Assembly (NCBI GenBank): GCA_024138015.1
Contig: JAMXBB010000001.1
Span: 90,972,463 to 91,036,462 of the forward strand
Direction of reading: 5' to 3'
DNA from: Lumnitzera littorea
Lineage: Eukaryota > Streptophyta > Magnoliopsida > Myrtales > Combretaceae
Length of the DNA: 64,000 bases
The stretch's first letter is position 1; every line of letters begins with the position of its first letter. Positions 35,117 to 46,674 of the stretch are shown one piece after another. The notes below the pieces were generated by a model that was not told the DNA's origin, ran no database searches, and saw nothing but the letters and a program-made list of their open reading frames with translations. Position numbers and translations under genes: made by a program.

Positions 35117-35690
35117 GGATAGATGGCATCTAATGGGCTAGCAATTTGAAAGAAAGTAGATAGCACTCCATCGAATAAGCAATCCGAATACTTTTGAAAA
35201 CAGGATAATGCTCTATTAAGTAAGTGATCTAGATTTTTTTAGGAAATAAGATAGTACTCCATCGAGCATGTGATCCAAGTGCTTTAAGATAGGGTAACGC
35301 TCTATCGAGTAGGCGATCCATGGGTAATTTTAAAACAGGATAGTGCTTCGATGAGTAAACGATCCAAATACTATAAGACATGACAACACTCTATTAAGTA
35401 GGCGATCTATAGGAATTTTAGAATAAGATAGAGCTCCATTGAGTAAGCAATCCATATATTTTTGGAAATAGTATAGCATTCCACCAATCAACCAGTCCAG
35501 ATACTTTTTTGCAAAAAAGACAACGCTCTGCCGAGCAAGTGGTCCATAGGAATTTTGGAACAAGATAGCTCTTCACCAAGTAGGCAATCTTAAAACTTTT
35601 AAAAACAAGATAGCACTCCACCAAACAAGTAGTCCATGGGAATTTTAAAATAGTACAATGCTCCATTGAGCAAGCGATTGATGAATATTT
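35117..35690. repeat. Tandem array of about 13 diverged 45-bp units
   Basis: Core: GATAGCRCTCCAYYGAGTAA, then GCGATCCA and an A/T-rich tail. Units often alternate between tails 'AATACTTTT' and 'ATGGGAATTTT', suggesting a 90-bp dimer. The two overlapping minus-strand open frames here (35330-35693) are repeat-encoded and not genes. Confidence 0.8.
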
Positions 35691-35700
35691 CAAAAGGATT

Positions 35701-38446
35701 GATTATAAGAAGTTTAGATAACTTAAATAGGCTTGAACTTATTTAGCCCAATTGAAATGAAGAGTTGAATGGAAGGTAGTTACTAGGCAATGAGCCTTTG
35801 AACAAAACTAACTTTAGGTGTTATGATCTAACTTGTATGGATGGACTAATCACTAATTGGTTAGATTGATGACTTTCAATTTATAATGTAAACATAAAGA
35901 ATTTGTTGGAATAGACAAAACTGACTACTTAAGCAAGCATCTTAGAATGAAAATGACATGACTAAAGGATATTGACAAAGACATGGCCCTCAAGGCCAAA
36001 AATATTCCTGAATGGACTTGGTGAAAACTCTTCAAAGGTAGGTAGTTACCTGAATTAAGCCCTTGAGGAGGCCTAGAAGACTCGGGTTTGAAAGAAGTAA
36101 GAATGAAAGGCTTTTTAAACTCTAAATTACTTTAGAAAATTCTAGCTCTAGAGATTGATGATGGATGATGGGCTTACCCCACTACTTTATAGTCATTTGC
36201 TCTTTTGCAAATATTATCTGAAACTCAAGCTTATGCTTAGAAGTTATGGTTGATGGGACAAATTAGCCTTTCATTCTCTTGGTTCTTTCAAGGGATTCTA
36301 TTGACATGGCTCATCTAATCTGCTTAACTCTTTTGATGTAATCCTTCTACATATCATTCTTTTTGGGCTTCTACTATCATGGGCTTTGATCTTCATCATA
36401 GGCAAACGACTTATTTTATTTGGGGAAACATTTGCTTGTTGGATTTAGATTGTAAGTCTTGACATCTTCTTGTCTTAAAATAAATATCCCACTCATGGAA
36501 TTATTTAATCTAAGAAGGCTTCCTCACTCTTTAGGTTCATGTTTCACTCTTGACTTTAGATTCCAAAAATTATGGTCCATCTTCTAAGTAATATGACTTG
36601 GTCAATCATCTAGGTCTTTTCGGACTTTTGTAATGCACTATGGGTTTTTGGTTAGCAATTTAAAAGGATTAATGAATGGGCCTATTTTAAAAGAATTGTC
36701 TTCTCAATTTGAGTTCATAAGTCAAGAATCCTTAGGAGAAACTAAAATGGTTTTACCCTTAGTTTCATGAGTAATGATAATTCATTGCCTCTAATCAAAA
36801 GAGCTTCTTGAGGGTAGTGTTATACGAGCCCCCATTAAATAGGATGGCCCTTGAGTTTTGAGTTGTAAGTCTTGTTCTTGAGCTTTAAGCTTGATTCTTG
36901 TTGTGCTTATGCTTCTTTGGGCTTTAGAAGATGTCTTGAGATTTCTTCACTTTCTAATACTCCCTATTTGTTGCCACCACCTAACACTACCACCACTGTT
37001 AGGTGGTGGTGATAGTTCACTTCCAGCACCTCTTTAAATATGTGTTCTCTAATTCTTATCGATGTGTACAGTTTTGATTTTAAATTTTTCCAAAATTTTT
37101 TCTTCACAATCTACTCCATTTTATATTTTCCCTAAGCTCCCAAAAGCTTATTTAAAGTTTTGGAGAAAAGTATGACAATTCCTAAGCTTGTAAGGTGAGA
37201 AATGAATTTCTCTTTCCTAATTTTGGCTTAAATACCCTGAGTCCTAAGCATGCTATGTGTCATTTGAGGTTTATTACTTAACCAACATCTGTCCAACAAT
37301 TTGATATGCCTAAGATCCATGTAATCCAAGTTGTTTAGGATATTTTCATTAATTTTTAGTAGTTTTCTTATTAATCTTTAGTTAATTATGCATATTTTCG
37401 AGTATTTCAAACATTTTTTGGTATATAATTATATATAATAATTACACCCAAGATACATGTACTATTTTTATAAAATATTCATGCCACTTTATAATTTTAG
37501 TATCTACATGATTTATCTCTAAAGTTCGATTAGTTTCTACTATTTAATTTACACGTTTACGGTTTATAAATTACAATATAATATAATTTAGTAAAATTAA
37601 CTATTTTTAACTATAATAATATTATTTTAGTATATTTCTATACCTTGAGACTTATGGTGTGCTATCGTCTAACCCCTAAGACTTACTTATGGAGTATCGT
37701 TCTAATTGGCATATTTTTATATATGCCCAAAATTATTTGCTCAAGATGACTATGCAAATTTACGAAGCTTACACGTTATTTATTCACAAACTTAATTTTT
37801 TATTTTTTTAATTATTTACAAAGGCTTTTATGAGAGTAGAACATATTTTATTATAATCTTGATGGTTTTAAGGATTAATTTACAAGCTCTAAATATCTTC
37901 TAGATTAGTAATTATTTTACAACGTAATGGGTAAAGGAATATTTACAAGCTTTGGGAACAAAGATTGTAATATTTACAAGAACCCTTTTCATTTTTTTTT
38001 TTGGAAAAATTATTTGCAAGGAGTCTTAATTTAAAGGAAAGTAATGAGTTAGCTATAGAGTTACTAACTAGGAGTTACAAATACTTATAATGGTTTTTTT
38101 CTTTTATTTTTTTTATTAAAGAAAGAATAACATGAATATACATAAATAAGGAATTAAATAATAAACCTGTAATGAATGAGAAGCACACAAATGCAATGGT
38201 AGGCAATTGAATAATAGTGTGATCATTATGTTAAGTAATAACTTTATTAATACGCCAAAGAAGTATAAAATGGTTAGACCCTTAATGGTCTTAAAACTCT
38301 TTTTTTTTTTATTTTTTACAAAAAGGAAATGGTTTACAAAACAATTCGATATTAACGAAATTACAACTTTATTTATTTACAAAAGGACATATTATTTTTC
38401 ATTTACAGTTTATGATCATAAAGACAAAGGGTGAGTTCTAAAGATT
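35701..38446. other. Long non-coding stretch, retroelement-derived
   Basis: AT-rich with no domain-bearing frame. It lies between the tandem arrays and the hairpin at 38447 and is enclosed by the two direct repeat copies, so it is plausibly the inside of a non-coding LTR element. It contains a 13-bp perfect hairpin at 36974-37009. Confidence 0.5.
36974..37009. repeat. Perfect 13-bp inverted repeat (hairpin)
   Basis: CCACCACCTAACA (36974-36986) and TGTTAGGTGGTGG (36997-37009) with a 10-base spacer that itself reads CTACCACCAC. Confidence 0.9.
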
Positions 38447-38497
38447 CTCAAGTTTCAAAAGGCTTCACTTAGACCATTGGTCTATTTGAAACTTGAG
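38447..38497. repeat. Two-part hairpin, 13 bp plus 6 bp
   Basis: CTCAAGTTTCAAA (38447-38459) pairs with TTTGAAACTTGAG (38485-38497); inside, TAGACC (38470-38475) pairs with GGTCTA (38479-38484) round ATT. Ten unpaired bases form a one-sided bulge. All 19 pairs are perfect. Confidence 0.9.
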
Positions 38498-38865
38498 TGG
38501 GGTTAGCTAACCTGACCTTAAGAGGTGATTACACTACATCACTTGAGACTTAAATAATGGCTCTCCTCCTAAGTTCATAGGACAGTTTAGGTTCAACCGC
38601 ATTAACGTACACATTTCACAAAAGAAACCTGCCCTAAAATTTATTTGACCCATTAAGCCCCCTTTTTTTATTTTATTCCTATCATCAATAAAACACAAGT
38701 TAGTATAATTATTTTACAAATAAATAAAACAAACAAGAAAACCCATTAAGAAATAATCAATCAAATAAAGCAAATGCCCAACTATTTTATTTTTACAAAA
38801 TCAAAGGCCCAATTAATTTCGTAGACTTCTTTTATGAATAGCCCATAAATCGTTTTTAATTGAGT

Positions 38866-39245
38866 CACCAAATCTGTCGAGCTCAAAATTTAGTTTCTCT
38901 TTTTCCTAGCCTAATTTATATTAAGCTTAGTCCGCTCAACATAAATCTCTCGATAAGGCTAAGAAAAAGTGAAATTAAAGCCCATGGGTTGATGGACCCT
39001 AGTTTTTGCTATTAGCCCATGGGTTTTCTTAAAAAGAATTTTTAGAAAAATAAAAACTAGAAAAACTTGGGTTTAAAGGCTAACTTATTAAAACACAACG
39101 GTTTCCATGAAGAAAGTTCATGAAATTGCTTAGTAGGCCTTAAATATATATTTAAATAAATTGGGCTTTTTATTTATTTATTTAAAAAAAGAAAAGGGGA
39201 AAAATAAAATTTTATATTATTTTGAGTTGCCTAAAGTGCCTATAT
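38866..39245. repeat. Direct repeat copy 2 (about 390 bp)
   Basis: Partner of 34073-34455, about 4.8 kb downstream in the same orientation. To its right 'TTGAGTTGCCTAAAGTGCCTA' still aligns with the end of copy 1, after which the two diverge: copy 1 runs into the tandem array, this one does not. Confidence 0.8.
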
Positions 39246-41000
39246 ATTTACTTGCCTATGAAGTGAAATACAGCCCACATAGTTCTCAATTGATAAAATC
39301 TTCAGTTTATTGATTGATTTTATTTTGGAAAAATTCTTTTCACTTTAAGTTTGTGAAGTTTTATCAATTTGAAGAAAAATAGGCTTTTTTTATCCACTTT
39401 TGAAAAATTCTAAACAAGTCCCTAATTTTGGAAAATGCCAAATTATTATTATTATTATTTTACTCATGAAAAACAATTTTTCTTCATGTAGGAAAAATCT
39501 TTATTTAACAAAAAAAAAAATACCCTTTTGTTTTGGATGGAACCAAATATTTGTTAAATAATATGAAATAAACTATAACATGCAAAGTGAGCAAAACAAA
39601 TGATTCAGAAAAATATTCCTAATCATGCGTTTAAGTATAACATCCAATGAAGTTTAATTAACTCATATACATGCAAAGTTACCAACTAACAAAAACTTTA
39701 TTTTTTATCTTTTATTTTTACTATTTTTATATGACAATATCATCATACCAAACAAGCTTATTTAATTCAACATGCTTATTCAATTAACATGGCAAAAGCT
39801 ACCGATTCATTTATTAACTAAAACCTAAACATGCTAATTATTTTATTAGATGATCCACAACTCGTGGTAACCCATTTTGTGTTCCTAAATGCCACGTCAG
39901 TATATTAAGCAATTCTATTATTAAGATACTCATAACTTTATCCTTAGGTTACTTTACAAAACTTCTTTAATAATCTTTTAAAAGCTTTTGTGGGACTTAA
40001 TATATATTTTTAACCAATCAAATTTAAGTAAAAAAAAAAAAGGTTACCTTTTGAAGTTGCTGCTTAAAGCAACATGTGAAATGGAAACAACACCAGCTAA
40101 GAAGTCTTCAACGTTGAAGAAACTCTTTGTGTGTTACTTTGCCTAGAAACACATGCTAAGAAACTAGCATTATGGATGCTCTTAAAGCCTAATCACTCCA
40201 ACTATTTATTTACCAAAGCCTAAACACGTAAATTATTTATTTATTAAAGTCTAATCATGCAAACATGATAATTATTTTATTAAAACCTAAGCACATTAAC
40301 TAAAACTAAATATCACATAAAAACTAATTATTCAAGTAAAGTTTTGACAAGATAAGATCAAAAACCTTTATTAAGAAAAACATTAAAAATTAATTGAGAA
40401 AATTTAATCAATTTTACAAAAACACATAATCTAATTCAAATTATAATGTTACAAGATGAAAGACATATATTTTTTATTTTTTCAAATTATTCATTTTTTA
40501 ACAAACAATGAATATGAATAAGTTAAGAACTTACCTCTAGTGAGCAATGAACTGGCAACAAGTTCAAGTGGTTATCGATTGGCTCTTGGGGCAAGGCTGA
40601 TAGCTTTAAACTCCTAAGACACTCTTCTTCAAGAACCCCAACTCAATTTTTGGAATTAACAACAACCTAACTTTGAATTTTCCCAAAAAAGACTCCAATA
40701 TGAGGATAAACAAACTCTAAACTTGTACTTCCCAACTTTAAATTCAAATTACTCTCACCTAGCATGAAATTGAATCAAATTACCGACTAACATCAATCTA
40801 TAGAGATAAAAGAATCTCCTATTATTTTTACCTCTCTTGGATTTACTCTGTAGTGAGAGAAATCGAAGATAGAGAGTGGGTATTGAAATTTTATACTTTA
40901 GAAAGACAAAACTTGTAATCCTTATAATGGGGGATGTTTGTAGTACTTAAGAGTTGAATGAATGAGTTCTAGAGACTTCTATTTATAGTGATAGGTCGAA
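39246..41000 (-). other. Non-coding, LTR-like with minus-strand TATA
   Basis: No gene. A TATA box CTATAAATAG is present on the minus strand at 40979-40988 after a GAGA-containing tract, the usual look of an LTR promoter. No matching LTR was identified. Confidence 0.4.
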
Positions 41001-42930
41001 ATTCCTCTTCAAAAAAACTTCCATCTTAGCAAAAGATCAAATCTTTGTAATAATGGCAAATTTTGTAATGCATCTTATTCTTTTCATTTTTAGCCAAAAT
41101 TGATCACGTTTTTACACAAATTAATAGCAAATAAATATGCATATGTGTAATGAAAGATGTCCTTACATGTTTTGATTAAGTATCTTAACATATTTACAAG
41201 AACATGCATTAATGTTGCTAAATAAAACTCAAATACAAAATACCCATTTATTCATATTACTCGATTTTCTTTTTTTTTTTTATTTTGCCAATTTCCTTCA
41301 ATAAAAACTTAAAATCTAGACATTTCCTAATATTAGACATCCTAAACTTTCATTTTCATATTTTTTCTTGACCAAAAAGTGGATGAAGTTAGGTATAAGT
41401 AATCAAGTGAAAGTTGTTATTTTTAAGGTAACTTGAAACCAAAGTTCATGTTTCGTGCGGAGAAAGAGAAAAAGTGGGGAAGGGTCAACCCTTTGACCTT
41501 AGCACCACATATCGCCACATGGTTAGTCCACGTATTATCTGCATGGCAGCCACGTGACATGACAACAACGTACCATATTATACCCAAAAATGGGTATCAC
41601 ATAGCACCTTCTCACGATAACATGTGTCACCAGTAGAAAGGTGATACGTGCCATCCCATCTTTTTTCTTTTTTTTTTTTATTTTCCTTTTCCTTTTCTTT
41701 ATGTTTTTTTTTTCCTTTTTTTCCTTTTTCTTTTCCTCCTCTATACTCTTTTTGATTCATTTCAAACATTTTTCATTTAACTAATTATTCGACATCTAAA
41801 AAATCATATTACATCCTTCCATAAAATACGAAGTCTAATAAACATATGTTAAAAATATTTTCCAATTTAATCAAATTAAGATCTCAATTTTTACCAATAT
41901 TTAGTTTTATTTTGAAAACTTCAAATGATCACAAAATATTCTTTTTAACTCCAATTGATGTATGGTTTAAGGCCATGATCTCTTTTAAAAATATACTTTC
42001 AAAATATTTCAAAATGAGTAGTCCAAACTAAGTCAGAATAATTCGATTTTCAAAAATTGTCTATCTTTCTTCGAGATTTCTAATTTAATCAAATTGCATG
42101 TCTATTTTTACTTCAGAAACTATTTTTAACCTGGAAAAATTATTTTTACCCTGAATTAACCTAAATAGGTCACTGTGCAATACTTTTTATGATTTTTTCA
42201 TTTTTTTTATTTTTGGGTTTTCTCATTTTTTATTTTTTTAATTTTTTTAATTTTTCAATTTTTTTGGTATTTTTCTTTTTTTTTTTCAATTTTCTTGGTA
42301 TTTTCTTCTTTTTTTTTTTTTTTGCCTTTTTGAAGACTAAGAGTTTTTAAATTAAAAATAGACGTTGCGAAGGTAAAAATGGGGCGTTTCCAAGTCTCCT
42401 AGTCAAACACATCGCCAACAAAACTTAGGATGGTAGGGGTAGAAGGAGAGAAAGGGATTTTAGGTTGTAGGCCTCCTAGCGCAAATTGATCAACTTAAGA
42501 TCTGGGTTAAGCCCACTCCAAGTAAAACCTAACTTTTCACTCTTTCTCTTTCGTACTTAGGATTTATTACTCCTCAATCATTGCATTAACTCAAGCATAA
42601 AAGTGGTTGCATTGGAGCAAATCCTAATACCCACTAATAATTTTTTGCCTTATAGGTCACCACATATAGAGCAAAAACAATACATCAACAACTTCAATGT
42701 TTATCTTCTTTTTTTTTTTCCTATCTAATTTCAGAATAACTTCTCAAACGTCTTTCTTTGTTTTTCTTTTTGTCACTATACTAATTTGGGTAAAGAAGTA
42801 TTCTTTGACTATAGAATCATTCTTTAAACTTTTTCTCAACATGTTAGAAGATTTTCTATACTTTATTAAATGTAGTTATTGCTTTCAAAAATGTTTTAGA
42901 ATACTAAATTAACATGTATTTTAAATAAGT
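41001..42930. other. AT-rich non-coding stretch with T-rich tracts
   Basis: Contains long T-rich low-complexity runs (about 41660-41760 and 42180-42325) and CACGTG-type words near 41530-41660. No credible coding frame; the Lys/Glu-rich minus-strand frame at 41578-41769 is a by-product of the T tract. Confidence 0.5.
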
Positions 42931-42939
42931 TCGTGTTCA

Positions 42940-43811
42940 TTATATACATATTGTTTAATATAGAATTTTTTATTAGCTCTTATTATTAGAGTTTTATATC
43001 ATATGATACTTGTGCATTGCATAAGTATGAAATTAGCATTATATGACTTTAGAAGCATTTATTGTTCCTTTTTGCTATTACATTTTTGTTTCCTTACGTT
43101 TTATAAAAAGTAATCAAGTAAATGATAACTTTGAATGTAGCAAAAAAGACTGCCTATATAGATTGAAAGTATAGTCAATCTATGACACCACTATTTACAT
43201 AATTATTACTTTTTCATATTTAATTCTTTTTAAAGATACTTTTATTTTTCATATCTTTTATTAAGATTTTTCTATTACTCTAGTCTTATATTTTAGGAGA
43301 TCAATCGAACCTTCTATCCCATTTTTAATTTACATTCTTTTAAATTTAGACTATTAAACTAATTATAAATTTAATAATTTAGATTTAAAGAAATGCAAAT
43401 CAATCAAGACTCCCTTTTACTAACAATATTTTTTGTTACTTTTGTTGCTATTACTTTTCTTACTGATGCTTTTTCATTTTTCAAAAGACATATCTTTTCA
43501 TACACAAAGAATTGTATTTGTAGAAGAGTTATAACCTTTATATAAGTAGAAGCAAAATAATGTAACTCTTAATATATTATATTGTGTTTCCATAAATTAA
43601 AGAGATTATAACTTTTTTGAAATATTATAACACTTTGTATAACTATCAATAATTGCATAAATTATAATATGTAAAATATATTTATATAATTAAATAATTG
43701 TATATGTACAATCTTTCAAATGTGAAGTTATAAACCGATAAATTCCAATGATTTTTTGAATAAATTAATATTTTTATATAAAACCCACTCATTACGCGAG
43801 GCTCTAACTAG
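42940..43811 (+). mobile_element. Possible non-autonomous Helitron
   Basis: Near the left, CTTGTGCATTGCATAAG (about 43009-43025) is a near-palindrome like the CCCGTGCA..TGCACGGG element often seen near Helitron 5' ends. At the right, CCCACTCATTACGCGAG is a plausible decayed hairpin, followed by CTCTAACTAG and a T, matching the CTRR|T terminus of Helitrons. The 5' TC end was not fixed. No Rep/helicase. Confidence 0.3.
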
Positions 43812-45463
43812 TTACATGAATGGTGGCCTGCTGCAGTTTTTCTAAAGAAAACGAAAAATGTGTCAGCATTTCTTGGTGGTTCATTTTCGTATGGAGATGT
43901 GCGTGCTGCAGCCTAATTGCACCAATCATCTTTCACAAACTTTTAAAATTCTATTAAACACAATCAATCTTTGAATTTGTACATTACCTCTCCAATCATG
44001 TGTGGACCAAATTTTTTGCAATCATGAGCCGCCATGGTTTGAAATTGCATTACCGATTTTATTTTATTTATTTTTTCTTTTTTTTTTGAAAATTTATATT
44101 TTATTAATTTTTCTATGATATTAATTCATTGTGGATCCAGTGTGTTTTGAGCAAAAAGGTATTTTCTTCATCTTTAACAATTTATAAGTCGATAGTTGGA
44201 ATTATATAGAAATTTGAAAAACTTTATAATATTATTATATTGTTATTTTTTTCTTATAATATTAACTATTGATTATATATATTAATATTTTAAGAGGTAA
44301 ATTGAAAAAAGAAATTAAGAGAATGTCAATTTATATGATCCGAAGGGTATGTAGTTCATCCAATGTTTTTTGAGTTGGAAAATAAAAATCCAAATAGTAC
44401 GAAGTAAAGAAAAATAATCATCTGACTGCAACATATGTAAGCACGTACGCTGACAACGGTTGGATCAAGCAATACCTATTATTAGTTGGACAGACAAAGA
44501 AACAAAACATAATTTATTTATTTATTTTTTTTTGTGGAGATTTGGGGAAGTGTCAACTCAGGAATATGAAGATGCGACGAATGCAAATTAATTAATATGA
44601 AAAAAAGAAAAAGATATGTTTAAATGACGAGTGTTAAACAAACATAGATGGGAGGCCCAAAAAAAATAAATAAATAAAGAAACATAGATGGACAAAGGGG
44701 ATGCTTTGCTTAGCTGGAACACCAGTGGAATGATGTGTATTTTCATCTCTCTCTCTCTCTCTCTCTCATGTTTGCTTCGCGTGATGAGCAAAGTTAGATG
44801 GATCCAACGATTACATCTATGAATACCATTAATGAGAAAGAAAAAGTTCATGAGAAAGACAAAGTCAGCACTAGATGATTTGCGTGAAAAATTATAGATG
44901 CATTTAGCTTGAAAACACACAAGTAGTGGAGCAACAAAATTCACTAGTAGATAAAATTGTGTTTGGTTCAATATGGGTTCCCTCTAACGCATAAACCCTA
45001 TTTCATATCTATATATTTATATAGATCTCAAATAATCTAAACTAATATATACTCACATCAACAAAATAAGAGGGTAATAAGAGGTGGGAAGGAAAAAAAA
45101 TGTAAAAAAAAAAAAAAAAAAGAAATTATAAAAATGTGGCATCTAAAAAAATAATCCAAAAAATATCACACTTGAAATCGTCTCATATCGAAATCGCCTC
45201 TTGAAGAGACTACTGTAAATACTCACCAAGCCTTCTTCTCCCTCATTTACATGCAAACAATTTTAGAAAACACACTCTCTCTTCAATCATCTAAGAAAAC
45301 CCTCAACTAAATCAGCAATTTAGGTTCCTTTTTTTACAAATTGACAATAGAATTAGAATAGTTTTGTGATGTTAATCTATATTGTAGGAAGTTTTTTGGA
45401 AACAGATAAACAATCGGTGTGCTTTTATCGCTTTCTCTCTCTAGACATTAAAATAGGATAAGC
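43812..45463. other. Non-coding AT-rich stretch with CT microsatellite
   Basis: No gene. A CT run lies at 44746-44767; the 127-codon minus-strand frame around it is not protein-like. A poly-A run lies near 45105-45121. At 45173-45216 there is a near-palindromic motif shared with 50505-50610. Confidence 0.5.
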
Positions 45464-45785
45464 TATGATTCTTACTTGTTTTGATTTGTTTTAAGTATAC
45501 GTTTTTTTTAAGAAATAGTGTTATGACTTAATGCATGATAGTATATTGTTGTATACGAATAATTTTTGGGATAAAAGTGTACATTTGTATGCAATATGTT
45601 ATTTTAAACTTTACTAGGAAAATATATGATTTTTACTTGTTTTGATTCGTTTTAAGTATACGTTTTCTGAAAAAATAATATTATGACTTAATACATAATG
45701 GTATATTATTATATATTGATAATTTTTTTAACAAGTTTATACATTTGTATGTGATATGTTATTTTAAATTTTACTATAAAAATGT
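45464..45785. repeat. Tandem duplication, period 161 bp
   Basis: TTACTTGTTTTGATT recurs 161 bases apart (45472 and 45633), with 'GTTTTAAGTATACGTTTT', 'TTATGACTTAAT' and 'TACATTTGTATG' in the same order in both copies. A third copy begins near 45786 but stops after about 20 bases. Confidence 0.85.
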
Positions 45786-45800
45786 ATGATTTTTCGAGGC

Positions 45801-46674
45801 AAGCACGTATTTACCGAAATCTTTCTCCTTATTCATTTAGTAACTGTTACTTTTTTCGTCCTCATTATTGATCATTAATTTAAGTTGTTTGAATTACTTA
45901 CAACCAAGATGATGTTGCTAGAACCCCGCTTATTGTCGATATGGAACTAACATATGGCTAGCTTGTGTATCACTTATTTATTTCCACATCGTGGAGATAT
46001 ACTATCCCAACCACATAACTCGACAGTTTGACGGGATATAGGAGATCCTAGCCCACCCCCATACGGGACATGCCCTACATTATATTAACCTAAGGGGTAT
46101 GATGGAGATAAATTGGGTGACTCACCATGCAACCTAGATAACATAATGGGAAGATCATTGAAATTAGATGGCTTAAGTTTGAATACCGTTTGGTGTGCAT
46201 CCTAACTACGTCCCTTGGTACTAGCAAGTTACCTGCAAATATATCGGCTGATCTGAGGCTCCCTAGATGTATATGGTACGTACAGTTGCTTTTTCATTTA
46301 TACTTTTATTTTCCAATTTATATGCAACTCAAACTTTTATGCTTGGAATGTAGGCGGACTTTAGAGTGTCGCACATGTTATACAAGGAAATATGATCTGA
46401 GTAGCATTGAGTAGATGACCTCATCTAAGGGATTATTGGGGTCCACCTAAGCAACCGAGCTTTACCTAGTCCAGATGTCGACGAAGACGACTCCCCACCG
46501 AACGAACTATAGAGAAGTAGCTCGTTCAATGGGGTCATGGGGTATGTAGTCGTTGTCAAGTTGAGGGTTGAGGACATAGATAGCATGATGTGGAGATTCA
46601 AGATGATACTTATCCTATACACTTCTCATCATCGGCATCTCCTAAACCACTTGGATTCGAGTTCCGTAAGTCAT
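45801..46674. other. Non-coding, probable retroelement remnant
   Basis: Less AT-rich than its surroundings between about 45960 and 46670, with short open frames on both strands and no domain recognised. It abuts the candidate LTR that begins at 46675. Confidence 0.4.

Noticed and set aside
35117..35690. Superficial resemblance to a CRISPR array
   Set aside because: Units are contiguous and diverged with no unique spacers between conserved repeats, and the DNA is from a plant nuclear genome.
35330..35693. Overlapping 77- and 91-codon frames with internal repeats
   Set aside because: Encoded entirely by the 45-bp tandem array, with no start context or domain.
41578..41769. Lys/Glu-rich minus-strand frame
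   Set aside because: Produced by a T-rich tract on the plus strand; low complexity.
44588..44971. 127-codon minus-strand frame
   Set aside because: Centred on a GA/CT microsatellite (Arg-Glu repeats); no domain, and no support upstream or downstream.
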